Positions 32,720 through 41,037 of a DNA stretch of 64,000 nt are shown piece by piece. The stretch comes from JBGSUZ01 sp964404895. GTDB lineage: Bacteria > Bacillota > Clostridia > Peptostreptococcales > Acidaminobacteraceae. The position numbers were made by a program, and so were the translations under genes. The stretch is from assembly GCA_964404895.1 (NCBI GenBank), contig CAYOLV010000001.1, forward strand, positions 1,116,001 through 1,180,000, given 5' to 3'. Below the pieces are notes generated by a model. That model saw nothing but the letters and a program-made list of their open reading frames with translations. It was not told where the DNA came from and did not search any database. How positions within the stretch are numbered: position 1 is the stretch's first letter; each line of letters starts with the position of its first letter.

Positions 32720-33559
32720 TTATTTAAAAGCGGGAACCACGCCACCGTTGTAGTTGCTTTCAATAAAAGCTTTAACTTTGTCAGAGTGAAGGGCTTGAAT
32801 GAGCTTTGTAATGCGCTCGTCGCTTTCATTTCCTTTTTTAACAGAAATAATATTGGCGTAAGGTGATTCAGAGCCTTCTAATAAAAGGGCATCTGTTGAA
32901 GGATTGAGTTTAGCTTCAAGGGCATAGTTACCGTTGATGACGCATGCATCTACATCGGCTAAGACTCTAGGCAGTTGGGCAGCTTCTACGGCTGTAAACT
33001 TAAAGTTTTTAGGATTTTCCACAATGTCCTTTTCAGTTGCTTCAAGACCAGCATTTTCAGCTAATGTAATGAGTCCTTTGTTAGCCAGAAGGATTAGGGC
33101 ACGACCACCGTTAACGGCGTCGCTTGGAATGGCAATTTGTGCGCCTTCTGGCAGATCTTCTAGAGTCTTAACTTTGCTAGAATACAAACCCATAGGCTCT
33201 ACGTGAACAGAAGCGACTGAAACGATTTCAGTTCCGTGGTCTTTATTAAAACTTTCTTGGTAAGGAACGTGTTGGAAGAAGTTTGCGTCTATCTCGCCGT
33301 CGTTTAGTGACAAGTTTGGTTTTACATAGTCTGTAAATTCTACAATTTGAAGATCGATTCCTTGAGCTTTTAAATCTTCTTTGACAAGGTTCAACAGTTC
33401 TGCGTGAGGGACAGGCGTTGCGCCGACTTTGAGGACTTGAAGCTCTGCAGTTGGAGCAGTTTTAGAAGTTGCTGCAGGCTGGTCATTTTGGCAACCTGCA
33501 AGAGCCAATAAACTAATAAGCAGTGAGGCTGTAAGCCCAAATTTGAGTAATTTTTTCAT
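32720..33559 (-). CDS. metQ: Methionine ABC transporter substrate-binding lipoprotein
   Basis: Captures methionine outside the membrane for MetNI; 279 aa. The lipoprotein signal ends in LISLLALAGC, then the NlpA/MetQ fold: LKVGATPVPHAELL, DYVKPNLSLNDGEIDANFFQ, HVPYQESF, VHVEPMGLYSSKV, GAQIAIPSDAVNGGRALILL. The start ATG has AGGAGGAAC upstream. It is the last gene of a minus-strand metNIQ operon led by SAM riboswitches, which supports methionine as the substrate. Confidence 0.94.
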   Translation of the reverse strand: MKKLLKFGLTASLLISLLALAGCQNDQPAATSKTAPTAELQVLKVGATPVPHAELLNLVKEDLKAQGIDLQIVEFTDYVKPNLSLNDGEIDANFFQHVPYQESFNKDHGTEIVSVASVHVEPMGLYSSKVKTLEDLPEGAQIAIPSDAVNGGRALILLANKGLITLAENAGLEATEKDIVENPKNFKFTAVEAAQLPRVLADVDACVINGNYALEAKLNPSTDALLLEGSESPYANIISVKKGNESDERITKLIQALHSDKVKAFIESNYNGGVVPAFK

Positions 33560-33615
33560 GGTAGTTCCTCCTAATAAGATATGTTGAGTGAATAAATATA
33601 TTGAAACGCTACGAC

Positions 33616-34281
33616 TTATGAGAGTCCGCGGATCTTAAGAACTCGGTTGGCTGCAAAGTTTCCAAAAGCTTGGACGCCTTGAACCATTATAATGATGACA
33701 ATGACTGCGGCAATCATGACATCGGTTTGGAAACGATAAAATCCAAATCGAATGGCAAGATCCCCTAAACCGCCCCCGCCGATGGCACCAGCCATAGCAG
33801 AATAACCGATGACGTTAATGACAGTGAGGGTAAACCCCAAAATCAAGCCAGGTAAGGCTTCTGGAATCATGACTTTAAATACAATGTCCTTTACGGGTGT
33901 ACCCATAGCCACCACAGCTTGAATAACCCCTGGGTCGACTTCTTTCAAGGCACTTTCGACAACTCTTGCCACAAACGGGGCAGCGCCTATGGCAAGAGGT
34001 ACAATCGTTGCTGTCGTTCCAATGGTCGTTCCCACAATAAAACGGGAAATTGGGAAAAGCAGGATCATTAAAATAATGAAGGGGAAAGACCTTAAGACGT
34101 TGACGATACTGTCGAGAAGTACAAATGCTTTTGAATTAGGACATAAACCATTTTCATGCCAAAGTAGAAGGGCAATACCAATGGGTGTGCCGATAACAAA
34201 GGCAAAGAGGGTCGAAAGAACGACCATGTATATAGATTCCCAAGTGGGAAGCCATAGCAGTTCAAATAGGGATTGAATCAT
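33616..34281 (-). CDS. metI: Methionine ABC transporter permease
   Basis: A 221-aa inner-membrane subunit with about five hydrophobic helices (IYMVVLSTLFAFVIGTPIGI, IVNVLRSFPFIILMILLFPI, GLILGFTLTVINVIGYSAMA, VMIAAVIVIIIMVQGVQAFG). The ABC coupling loop is around EAALPG-like IPEALPGLILGF and the GAIGGGGLGDLAIRFG signature is typical of MetI. It lies between metN and metQ. Confidence 0.95.
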   Translation of the reverse strand: MIQSLFELLWLPTWESIYMVVLSTLFAFVIGTPIGIALLLWHENGLCPNSKAFVLLDSIVNVLRSFPFIILMILLFPISRFIVGTTIGTTATIVPLAIGAAPFVARVVESALKEVDPGVIQAVVAMGTPVKDIVFKVMIPEALPGLILGFTLTVINVIGYSAMAGAIGGGGLGDLAIRFGFYRFQTDVMIAAVIVIIIMVQGVQAFGNFAANRVLKIRGLS

Positions 34282-34302
34282 AAAATAACTCCTTTCAAAG
34301 TG

Positions 34303-35025
34303 TTATACCGCTTGATATAGTTCATTATTGTCTGTTTTAAAGACTTCCTCTGGTGAACCGAGGTGGGTGACATTGCCCCTAGACATGACTGCTACCCGAT
34401 TACAGATTTGTTGTACAACCTCAGTTTCATGGGTAATGAGGACAATGGTGATACCGAATTCTTCATTGATTTTTTTTAAGAGATTCAAAATATTTCGAGT
34501 GGTGACAGGGTCTAGAGCGCTGGTAGCCTCGTCACAAAGAAGTATTTTTGGATTTCCAGCAAGTGCTCTTGCAATAGCAACGCGTTGTTTCTGACCACCG
34601 CTGAGTTGTGTAGGGTAGGCGTCTCTTTTATCTTTCAAGTCTATCCAATCGAGAAGTTGATCCACTCTGGTTTGGATCTCTTCTTTTGACCAGCCTATCG
34701 TTTCCAGTGGAAAGGCAATATTGCCAAATACCGTTCTGCTGTTCAGCAGGTTAAAATGTTGGAAAATCATGCCTATATCTTGACGAAAGGTTCGTAAATG
34801 ATTTCCTTTGAGCTGGCTCACAGCTTGACCGTTTACAAGAACATCCCCTTGAGAAGGTCTTTCAAGACCATTGATACATCTGAGTAAGGTGGATTTACCT
34901 GCACCGCTTAAACCTACTATTCCGAAAATTTCACCTGAGTGGATTTGAAAGTTGGTTTGGTTAACTGCTCTGAAAGATTCTTTCTTTTGCACATAATCTT
35001 TTACTAAATCTTGAAAAATTATCAT
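34303..35025 (-). CDS. metN: Methionine ABC transporter ATP-binding protein (short form)
   Basis: The ATPase of the importer, 240 aa. Walker A is GLSGAGKSTLLR, the Q-loop IFQHFNLL, the signature LSGGQKQRVAIARAL, Walker B ILLCDEATSALD, and the H-loop LITHE. MetN proteins of ~340 aa carry a C-terminal NIL domain that senses methionine (transinhibition); this one stops right after the nucleotide-binding domain and lacks it. Feedback may then depend on the SAM riboswitches alone. It is the first gene of the operon. Confidence 0.93.
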   Translation of the reverse strand: MIIFQDLVKDYVQKKESFRAVNQTNFQIHSGEIFGIVGLSGAGKSTLLRCINGLERPSQGDVLVNGQAVSQLKGNHLRTFRQDIGMIFQHFNLLNSRTVFGNIAFPLETIGWSKEEIQTRVDQLLDWIDLKDKRDAYPTQLSGGQKQRVAIARALAGNPKILLCDEATSALDPVTTRNILNLLKKINEEFGITIVLITHETEVVQQICNRVAVMSRGNVTHLGSPEEVFKTDNNELYQAV

Positions 35026-35046
35026 AATATGGTCCTCCTAAATAAT

Positions 35047-35074
35047 AAAAAACCTCAAAGCAATGATTTGAGGT
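35047..35074 (-). terminator. Riboswitch-controlled terminator before metN
   Basis: On the minus strand, ACCTCAAA-TCATTGC-TTTGAGGT is followed by TTTTTT. It lies just after the canonical SAM aptamer and ~20 bases before metN, as expected for an OFF-type expression platform. Confidence 0.88.
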
Positions 35075-35084
35075 AATCAGTTTG

Positions 35085-35177
35085 CTTATCTTACGAAATA
35101 ATCGCAGGAATTGGCACCACGTCGTTAGACAGGTTGCCGGGCGTCATCGAGCCAGTCTCTCAGCCACTCTGGATAGG
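35085..35177 (-). promoter_or_regulatory. SAM-I riboswitch aptamer (canonical, promoter-distal copy)
   Basis: Read on the minus strand, the S-box core is clear: TATCCAGAGTGG, then the kink-turn and P2 loop GAGAGACTGGCTCGATGA, then GCCCGGCAACC, then GGTGCCAATTCCTGC and closing AGATAAG. The pseudoknot pairing TGGC with GCCA is present. Binding of S-adenosylmethionine would favour the terminator at 35047 and lower metNIQ expression. Confidence 0.95.
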
Positions 35178-35193
35178 CGATATGAAGTTGTGG

Positions 35194-35326
35194 TTGGTTG
35201 TGCTAAGTGCAACCAAAACTCGGTTGACTTCCAGTCAACCTTGTCGCTGTCGCGACGTTGCAATCTAAAGATGAAATGCTAAATGGGTCGATGAATCGCC
35301 CCCTTAAGCACTTCATCTTTAGATTG
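35194..35326 (-). other. Structured insert between the two SAM riboswitches
   Basis: A chain of hairpins with no recognised family: TTGGTTG/CAACCAA (35194-35216), GGTTGACT-TCC-AGTCAACC (35222-35240), GTCGC/GCGAC (35243-35256), and a long one with perfect 15-bp arms CAATCTAAAGATGAA (35261-35275) and TTCATCTTTAGATTG (35312-35326), continued inward by TGCT/AGCA. No T run follows on the minus strand. No coding potential is seen. Confidence 0.7.
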
Positions 35327-35343
35327 AGTTTTGATTTTTACGA

Positions 35344-35380
35344 ATAAAAAAAAGCTTTCTCATCCACGACGAGAAAGCTT
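35344..35380 (-). terminator. Terminator of the promoter-proximal SAM riboswitch
   Basis: On the minus strand, AAGCTTTCTC-GTCGTGGAT-GAGAAAGCTT is followed by TTTTTT. It lies just after the variant aptamer. Confidence 0.9.
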
Positions 35381-35398
35381 AATAGCCTATTTTGCAGT

Positions 35399-35484
35399 CT
35401 CATCGATGTTAGCGGGTCCACCTTGCTTTGCAACAGGTTGGCACGGGGTCACTGAGCTAACTCTCTATCCCGACTCTTGATAAA
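35399..35484 (-). promoter_or_regulatory. Variant SAM-I-like riboswitch aptamer (promoter-proximal copy, no P4)
   Basis: On the minus strand, TTTATCAAGAG, a kink-turn P2 (CGGG-ATA-GAGAG ... CTC-AGT-GA-CCCCG), TGCCAACC, a short P3 (ACC-x-TTGC-AAA-GCAAGGT), then CCGCTAACATC and closing GATGAG. The pseudoknot covaries: GTTAGC (35456-35461) with GCTAAC (35408-35413), instead of TGGC/GCCA. The P4 hairpin expected after that strand is missing, which recalls SAM-I/IV variants. It carries its own terminator. The ligand is inferred from the shared core. Confidence 0.8.
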
Positions 35485-35507
35485 ATGCTTTATTTAACTT
35501 GTAATGA

Positions 35508-35536
35508 ATACTAACACAGAATTAAAACCAGTGCAA
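35508..35536 (-). promoter_or_regulatory. Promoter of the metNIQ riboswitch leader
   Basis: On the minus strand, TTGCAC, 17 bp, TAGTAT. It starts just upstream of the first aptamer, giving a leader of roughly 475 bases. Confidence 0.7.
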
Positions 35537-35650
35537 GTGTATTTATAGATTATTTTCGAAAGAAATTTGATATTCTGTAAAAATAACTAATGTGTGAGGT
35601 TGTAAAACTGGGTATAATTAAAACAGTAAACCAATAAAGAGGTGATGATT

Positions 35651-36019
35651 ATGGCAAAAACAATTTTAGTTGTAGACGATGCACTGTTTATGAGGAAGAT
35701 GCTTAAAGATATTTTAAGTCAGGCAGGGTATGATGTCGTAGGCGAAGCTGAAGATGGGGAAGATGGATTTAATAAGTACAAACAGCTGAATCCTGATTTA
35801 GTTACCATGGACATTACAATGCCGAATACCAGTGGTATCGAAGGTGCGAAAAAAATCATCTCTGAGTTTCCAGATGCCAATATTTTGATGTGCAGTGCAA
35901 TGGGACAGGAAAGTATGGTTATTGAGTCGGTCAGTGCGGGTGCAAAAGGATTTATTGTAAAACCCTTTAAACAGGACAAGGTTATTGATTCTGTTCAGAA
36001 ATTAATTGGAACCCCGTGA
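35651..36019 (+). CDS. cheY: CheY-like response regulator
   Basis: A single receiver domain of 122 aa: TILVVDDALFMRKML, phospho-acceptor Asp54 in VTMDITMPNTSG, MCSAMGQESMV with the conserved Ser/Thr position, and VKPFKQDKV. It most resembles the CheY that controls the flagellar switch in Firmicutes, though single-domain receivers can serve other pathways. ATG 35651 follows GAGGTGATG; GTG 35642 and ATG 35645 lie in that site. A TATAAT (35613-35618) precedes it. Confidence 0.88.
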   Translation: MAKTILVVDDALFMRKMLKDILSQAGYDVVGEAEDGEDGFNKYKQLNPDLVTMDITMPNTSGIEGAKKIISEFPDANILMCSAMGQESMVIESVSAGAKGFIVKPFKQDKVIDSVQKLIGTP

Positions 36020-36057
36020 ATATGAGGTTATAAATAATTCCAATCATAAAAAAATAT

Positions 36058-36100
36058 AAAAGCGCTAAACAATTCACAATGAATGTTTTAGCGCTTTTTT
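36058..36100. terminator. Bidirectional rho-independent terminator
   Basis: AAAAGCGCTAAAC and GTTTTAGCGCTTTTTT enclose a small inner ATTC/GAAT hairpin. It separates cheY from the convergent HD-GYP gene. Confidence 0.88.
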
Positions 36101-36124
36101 GTATTAAGAATAGAGTGTGATTTA

Positions 36125-37264
36125 CTATTTGTGCTCAGCCAATTGTTGTGGTACGGCATATTGAATGTTGAGAATTGTTAGGTTGGTATCTTTCATAAGA
36201 TCAATCGTCTTCAACTGTTCTCTGGGCACATTTTTCTCAAGAATTTTTACGATAGGGCGCATAGGATAGTTAATGTTTACACCTGTGACAATGGCATAAC
36301 TCTCGTTAGAAAGTCTGACGAGAGTCCCTTCAGGGTAAGGGACAATTTTTCTTGAAAAGATAGTAGAGATTTCATGATCAAAGTGAGAATCGCCTGCACC
36401 CATAATGTATTCTAAAGCTTCGTTGGGCGGGAATGCTCTTTTTTGAGGCGTATCACTGGTCATGTTGTCATAAGTGTCAGCTACAGCAACAATTTTTGCA
36501 TATCTATGGATGACACTCCCTGGAATTCCCTTTGGGTAACCTGTTCCGTCAAACCGCTCGTGGTGTTGAAGAACGGATAGTTTGCATCCATTTGTAAAAG
36601 AAAAATTATCTTTAAGATACTCATATCCTAAGAAAGGATGAGCTTTCATAATATGATCTTCCTCATCTGTATAAGGGTCTGATTTGTTGACCAAATCTTT
36701 AGGTAACAGAGTCTTGCCAACATCGTGCAGCAGAGCACCGAGAAAAAGCTGGCTCAGTTCTTTTGAGCTGAATTTCATTTCAATACCTACAACTAAAGAA
36801 AGAACAGCTACGTTTAAAGAATGCTCATAGGTGTGGTTGTTGAGATTTTTAATATCCACTAGATTAATCATGAGCTGATGATTTGAACTAATCTCTTCAA
36901 TAATCATTTCTGAAACAGCCTTAAGCCCTGTAATGTATTTTTCCATACTTTTAAGGTTGAGCTGTTTTTTTAAGCCGAGGTCAATTTTTTTATCATGCGC
37001 AAAGGACTTCTCAATAAAGGTAAATGTCTCTTTAAGGGCTTGAATTGCTTTGACTTTTAATTCAGGTCGCACTAATTCTTGGATTTCTCCAATGCTGTAT
37101 TCGTCATCTATATAAATTGTGTATATTAAATTTTCTTCTATTCTTTTCAACAAAGTGTCTGTTAACTTTGTCCCTTTTTTTAGCAAGATGTTGCCTGTTT
37201 CATTATAAATATGTTTGGCTAAATATGCTTCTCCGCTGACGCAATTGGTTGGAACAATACGCAT
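36125..37264 (-). CDS. HD-GYP domain protein, putative cyclic-di-GMP phosphodiesterase
   Basis: A 379-aa cytoplasmic protein. An N-terminal ~110 residues (EAYLAKHIYNETGNILLKKG) form the small domain often seen before HD-GYP. The HD-GYP domain has LLHDVGKTLLPKDLVNK, HPFLGYEYL, LQHHERFDGTGYPKGIPG and VAVADTYDNMTSDTPQKRAF. All hallmark HD and GYP residues are intact, so hydrolysis of cyclic di-GMP is likely. There is no receiver or membrane domain. It starts behind GGAGGTATTTC (complement) and is convergent with cheY. Confidence 0.92.
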   Translation of the reverse strand: MRIVPTNCVSGEAYLAKHIYNETGNILLKKGTKLTDTLLKRIEENLIYTIYIDDEYSIGEIQELVRPELKVKAIQALKETFTFIEKSFAHDKKIDLGLKKQLNLKSMEKYITGLKAVSEMIIEEISSNHQLMINLVDIKNLNNHTYEHSLNVAVLSLVVGIEMKFSSKELSQLFLGALLHDVGKTLLPKDLVNKSDPYTDEEDHIMKAHPFLGYEYLKDNFSFTNGCKLSVLQHHERFDGTGYPKGIPGSVIHRYAKIVAVADTYDNMTSDTPQKRAFPPNEALEYIMGAGDSHFDHEISTIFSRKIVPYPEGTLVRLSNESYAIVTGVNINYPMRPIVKILEKNVPREQLKTIDLMKDTNLTILNIQYAVPQQLAEHK

Positions 37265-37504
37265 GAAATACCTCCAATGGTAAGGATTGTGCTAATTGCT
37301 AATAAATATATCTATCTTATTTTATCATAGAACTGCGGTTATTCATTAATAATGTATTTTTGATTTAAAAATTATAAGAAAATTTAATATATTGAATTAG
37401 TTAGATGCAGTATTTCAAGGTTGTCCAACAGGTTAAACTAAATAAAAACATGTTCAAACAGCTGCCCAAGCTATTTGTGAAATTATTGATAATAGCGGTT
37501 TTCA

Positions 37505-37532
37505 TTGACATGCCCACGGCATATAGTAAAAT
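37505..37532 (+). promoter_or_regulatory. Promoter of the rnf operon
   Basis: TTGACA (37505-37510), 16 bp, TAAAAT (37527-37532), 45 bases before rnfC. The rest of the 37265-37577 gap is AT-rich and holds no convincing gene. Confidence 0.65.
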
Positions 37533-37577
37533 ATTAAGTGGGTTTAAATCAAACAATATGCTACAAGGGGTGATGAA

Positions 37578-38900
37578 ATGGGCTTTTTAACGTTTAAAGG
37601 GGGAATTCATCCGCCGCATCAAAAAAAGACGACGGAGACGTTTGCTGTGCAACCTGCACAGGAACCGAAAATGGTATTCATCCCAATGCGCCAACACATT
37701 GGCGCGCCATGTGACCCAATCGTTAAGAAAGGTGACACAGTAAAAGTAGGACAAATTATCGGGGAAGCTTCAGCTTTCGTATCTACAAATGTTCACAGCA
37801 GTATTTCTGGAACAGTTGTTGACGTGAAAATTATGGAGACCTTAGGTGGTTCCGAATTATGTGTGGTCATTGAATCCGATGGGTTAAACACATTACATGA
37901 GTCAATCGTACCGAAAGGCGATCCTATGGGTTTAAGTAGTGAAGAATTGCTTAAATTCATAAAAGAAGCAGGGATTGTTGGTATGGGTGGCGCCGGCTTT
38001 CCAACTCATATCAAATTGGCTCCACCAAAAGAGAAACAAATTGACTCACTTGTCATCAACGGTGCAGAATGTGAACCTTACTTAACTGCAGATCACCGAT
38101 TGATGCTAGAGACACCAGAAAAAATTATTGACGGTGTCAAAATCATGATGAAGATCCTGAATGTAGAAAAAGCTTACATTGGCATTGAAGACAATAAGCC
38201 GGATGCCATTGAAGCAATGAAAAAAGCTGCACAAAGTGATTCAAGAATCAGTGTTACGGGCTTACATACCAAATATCCGCAAGGTGCTGAAAAACAATTG
38301 ATTTATTCCTGCACTGGGCGAATGGTACCTTCAGGTGGTTTGCCAATGGACGCTCAAGCTGTCGTCAACAATGTGGCAACAGCAGCAGCTGTGTCAGATG
38401 CCATTAGACTGGGCATGCCGTTGATTGAACGTATTTGTACCATCACAGGCAGCGGTGTACAATCTCCAAAAAATTTGAGAATTAAAATTGGGACACCGCT
38501 CAACGAAATTGTTGAACAATGTGGCGGGGTTAAATCCGATCTAGGTAAGATTATCTTAGGCGGCCCGATGATGGGACTTTCTTCCTATACGTTGAGCATA
38601 CCATCTACCAAAACAACTTCAGGCATTCTGCTTATGACAGAAGCTGAGGCAACACCTCGAGAAGCATCTAACTGCATCAAGTGCAACAAATGTGTCGAAA
38701 TTTGTCCTGCTTTCTTGCAACCACTCTACATCAGCGGGTATTCGCTGAAAGATGATTATGAAAACGCAGAGAAATTTAAAGCCCTTGACTGTATTGAATG
38801 CGGCTCATGTTCTTTCACATGTCCTGCAAACAGACCATTGTTGCCTTCAATTCGAGTTGCTAAGCGAGAAATTCTTGCGAAGCGAAGAAAACAGGGATAG
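37578..38900 (+). CDS. rnfC: Rnf electron transport complex subunit C
   Basis: The NADH-side subunit of the ferredoxin:NAD+ oxidoreductase that pumps Na+ or H+; 440 aa. The N-terminal region has FKGGIHPPHQKK. The NADH/FMN-binding part has GIVGMGGAGFPTHIK and NGAECEPYLTADHRLM, and a SLBB-like segment has GTPLNEIVEQCGG. Two [4Fe-4S] motifs follow, CIKCNKCVEICP and CIECGSCSFTCP. ATG follows AAGGGGTGATGA. It heads six tightly spaced genes in the clostridial order C-D-G-E-A-B. Confidence 0.97.
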   Translation: MGFLTFKGGIHPPHQKKTTETFAVQPAQEPKMVFIPMRQHIGAPCDPIVKKGDTVKVGQIIGEASAFVSTNVHSSISGTVVDVKIMETLGGSELCVVIESDGLNTLHESIVPKGDPMGLSSEELLKFIKEAGIVGMGGAGFPTHIKLAPPKEKQIDSLVINGAECEPYLTADHRLMLETPEKIIDGVKIMMKILNVEKAYIGIEDNKPDAIEAMKKAAQSDSRISVTGLHTKYPQGAEKQLIYSCTGRMVPSGGLPMDAQAVVNNVATAAAVSDAIRLGMPLIERICTITGSGVQSPKNLRIKIGTPLNEIVEQCGGVKSDLGKIILGGPMMGLSSYTLSIPSTKTTSGILLMTEAEATPREASNCIKCNKCVEICPAFLQPLYISGYSLKDDYENAEKFKALDCIECGSCSFTCPANRPLLPSIRVAKREILAKRRKQG

Positions 38901-38912
38901 GGGGGCATAAAG

Positions 38913-39851
38913 ATGGAAAATAAAGTTTGGGTATCTTCATCGCCACATATCCACAGTGGCAATAAAACAAATGTAATTATGAGAGATGTTCTGATTGCAC
39001 TTACACCTGCTACAATAGCAGGAATCTACTTCTTCGGTCTGCCTGCACTTAAAACTGTTTTTCTTGCAGTTTTTGCAGCAGTGGCAACAGAATATTTGAT
39101 TCAAAAATTTATGTTAAAAGTGAAGCCGAGCATTTCAGATTTGAGTGCAGCAGTCACAGGTTTATTATTAGCTTTCAACTTACCAGCAGGTGTGCCTTGG
39201 TATATCCCTGTTATTGGTAGTATTTTTGCCATTGCTATTGCAAAACAAGTATTTGGTGGTCTAGGACATAACTTTATAAACCCAGCCCTAGCTGCGAGAG
39301 CTTTTTTAATGGCTTCTTGGCCAATTGCAATGACAACTTGGCCGGTTCCTTTGTCAGATGGTACGACAGGGGCAACACCTTTAGCAATCTTAAAAGGTTC
39401 TGCGGAAGGAGCTTTACCAAGCTTTACGCAAGCTTTTATGGGTAATGTCGGTGGTTGTATTGGCGAAACTTCTGCAATTTTAATCATCTTAGGTGGCTTA
39501 TATTTAGTGTACAGAGGCGTCATCAACATAAAAGTACCGTTAGCTTTCATAGGATCAGCTTTTGTGTTTGGTTTCATGTTCTATGGTTTTGATTTATCTG
39601 CAGCTGTATATCAAATTGCAGTGGGCGGTATTATGCTCGGTGCCTTCTTTATGGCAACAGATTACTCATCGACTCCGTCTACACTAAAAGGGCATATTAT
39701 ATTTGCCCTCTGTGCAGGATTTATTACCATCATTATCAGACGATTTGGTGGTTATCCAGAAGGGGTTTCTTACTCCATTTTACTCATGAACGTCGCCACA
39801 CCTCTTATTGACAGATACGTCCAGCCGAAAGTGTTTGGAGGTGGCAAATAA
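38913..39851 (+). CDS. rnfD: Rnf complex subunit D
   Basis: A 312-aa membrane subunit with about 8-9 helices. It is expected to carry a covalent FMN on Thr; the likely site is in SDGTTGATPLAIL. Other features are SAAVTGLLLAFNLPAGVPWY, GGLGHNFINPALAARAFL and the late MATDYSSTPSTLKGH. Its stop overlaps the rnfG start by one base. Confidence 0.96.
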   Translation: MENKVWVSSSPHIHSGNKTNVIMRDVLIALTPATIAGIYFFGLPALKTVFLAVFAAVATEYLIQKFMLKVKPSISDLSAAVTGLLLAFNLPAGVPWYIPVIGSIFAIAIAKQVFGGLGHNFINPALAARAFLMASWPIAMTTWPVPLSDGTTGATPLAILKGSAEGALPSFTQAFMGNVGGCIGETSAILIILGGLYLVYRGVINIKVPLAFIGSAFVFGFMFYGFDLSAAVYQIAVGGIMLGAFFMATDYSSTPSTLKGHIIFALCAGFITIIIRRFGGYPEGVSYSILLMNVATPLIDRYVQPKVFGGGK

Positions 39852-40420
39852 TGAAAGATATTATTAAATTAGGTTTAATACTCTTTACTTTCTGTGTCAT
39901 AGCAGCAAGTGCTCTTATGATTACCGACCAAGTTACAGCGGGTCCAATTCAGAAGCAGATTGATCAGGCAAATGAACTCGCCAGAAAAGGTGTATTCCCT
40001 GAAGCGGACGCTTTTGAAGCGTTAGATGAAGCTCAACTTCAAGAGTTGAAAGCAGATTTCAAAATTCTTGAAGAAGTTTATTACGCTAAAAAGGGCAGTG
40101 ATGTGATTGGCTTTGTTGTTAAAACCATGCCTAGTGGATTTAGTGGAAAAATTGAAGTTACTACAGGTATTTCTGTAGATGCTAAATTGACGGGTGTTCG
40201 TATAGGTGCAATGACTGAAACACCTGGATTAGGTGACATAGCTAAGAAACCAGAATTCTATGAGCAATACACAGGAAAGTCAACAAGCACAGAAATTGGC
40301 GTCAATAAATCAACGCCTAAAGAAAACGAAATTCAAGCGTTGACAGGTGCAACCATTACTTCCAGAGCAGTGACTCTTGGTGTCAATACGGCCGTTCAAG
40401 TCGTTGATTTTATTAAATAA
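39851..40420 (+). CDS. rnfG: Rnf complex subunit G
   Basis: A 189-aa membrane-anchored flavoprotein. One N-terminal helix (LGLILFTFCVIAASALMI) is followed by an outer FMN-binding domain. The flavinylation signature is ALTGATITSRAV, with FMN on the second Thr; MTETPGLGDIA is also typical. ATG overlaps the rnfD stop. Confidence 0.96.
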   Translation: MKDIIKLGLILFTFCVIAASALMITDQVTAGPIQKQIDQANELARKGVFPEADAFEALDEAQLQELKADFKILEEVYYAKKGSDVIGFVVKTMPSGFSGKIEVTTGISVDAKLTGVRIGAMTETPGLGDIAKKPEFYEQYTGKSTSTEIGVNKSTPKENEIQALTGATITSRAVTLGVNTAVQVVDFIK

Positions 40421-40434
40421 GGCGGAGGTGGATT

Positions 40435-41025
40435 ATGAAAATCAGTTCTTTAACGAATGGTTTGGTCAAAGAAAATCCTACTTTCTACCAACTTCTTGGA
40501 ATGTGTCCAACACTTGCAGTTACGACAAGTGCTCAAAATGGACTTGGAATGGGACTTACAACGACAGTTGTATTACTTTGTTCAAACGCAATCATATCAG
40601 CAGTTCGAAAAATTGTACCAGATAAAATCAGAATACCTATTTTCGTTGTTATTATTGCAACGTTTGTAACTATTATTGGTATGGTCTTAAAGGCATTTGT
40701 GCCATCACTAGATCAAGCTCTGGGTATCTTTATTCCTTTGATCGTAGTTAACTGTATCATTTTAGCAAGAGCGGAGTCCTTTGCATTCAAAAATGGTGTT
40801 GTAGACTCAGCGTTAGACGGCATTGGTATGGGTTTAGGTTTCACTTGGGCGTTAACGCTCTTAGGTGTGATTCGTGAATTCTTAGGAAGTGGCAAGTTCT
40901 TTGGCATGGAAGTATTTGCAGGTCATTTTAAACCTGCACTTATGATGATTTTGCCTCCAGGTGGTTTCTTAACACTAGGTTTGGTACTTGCGGTCTACAA
41001 CTACATTCAAATGAGAAAGAAATAG
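40435..41025 (+). CDS. rnfE: Rnf complex subunit E
   Basis: A 196-aa six-helix membrane subunit, paralogous to RnfA. Features are GLVKENPTFYQLLGMCPTLA, the conserved Cys in the first helices, LGIFIPLIVVNCIILARAE and GMGLGFTWALTLLGVIREFL. The paired RnfA/E Cys residues bind an iron-sulfur centre inside the membrane in studied complexes. It follows GGCGGAGGTGG. Confidence 0.95.
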   Translation: MKISSLTNGLVKENPTFYQLLGMCPTLAVTTSAQNGLGMGLTTTVVLLCSNAIISAVRKIVPDKIRIPIFVVIIATFVTIIGMVLKAFVPSLDQALGIFIPLIVVNCIILARAESFAFKNGVVDSALDGIGMGLGFTWALTLLGVIREFLGSGKFFGMEVFAGHFKPALMMILPPGGFLTLGLVLAVYNYIQMRKK

Positions 41026-41037
41026 GAGGGGATCGTC

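Noticed and set aside
35082..35282. 66-codon plus-strand frame in the metN leader
   Set aside because: It covers the SAM riboswitch and hairpin insert on the opposite strand and has no ribosome binding site.
37405..37590. 61-codon open frame upstream of rnfC
   Set aside because: No ribosome binding site, lies across the rnf promoter, overlaps rnfC, and resembles no known protein.
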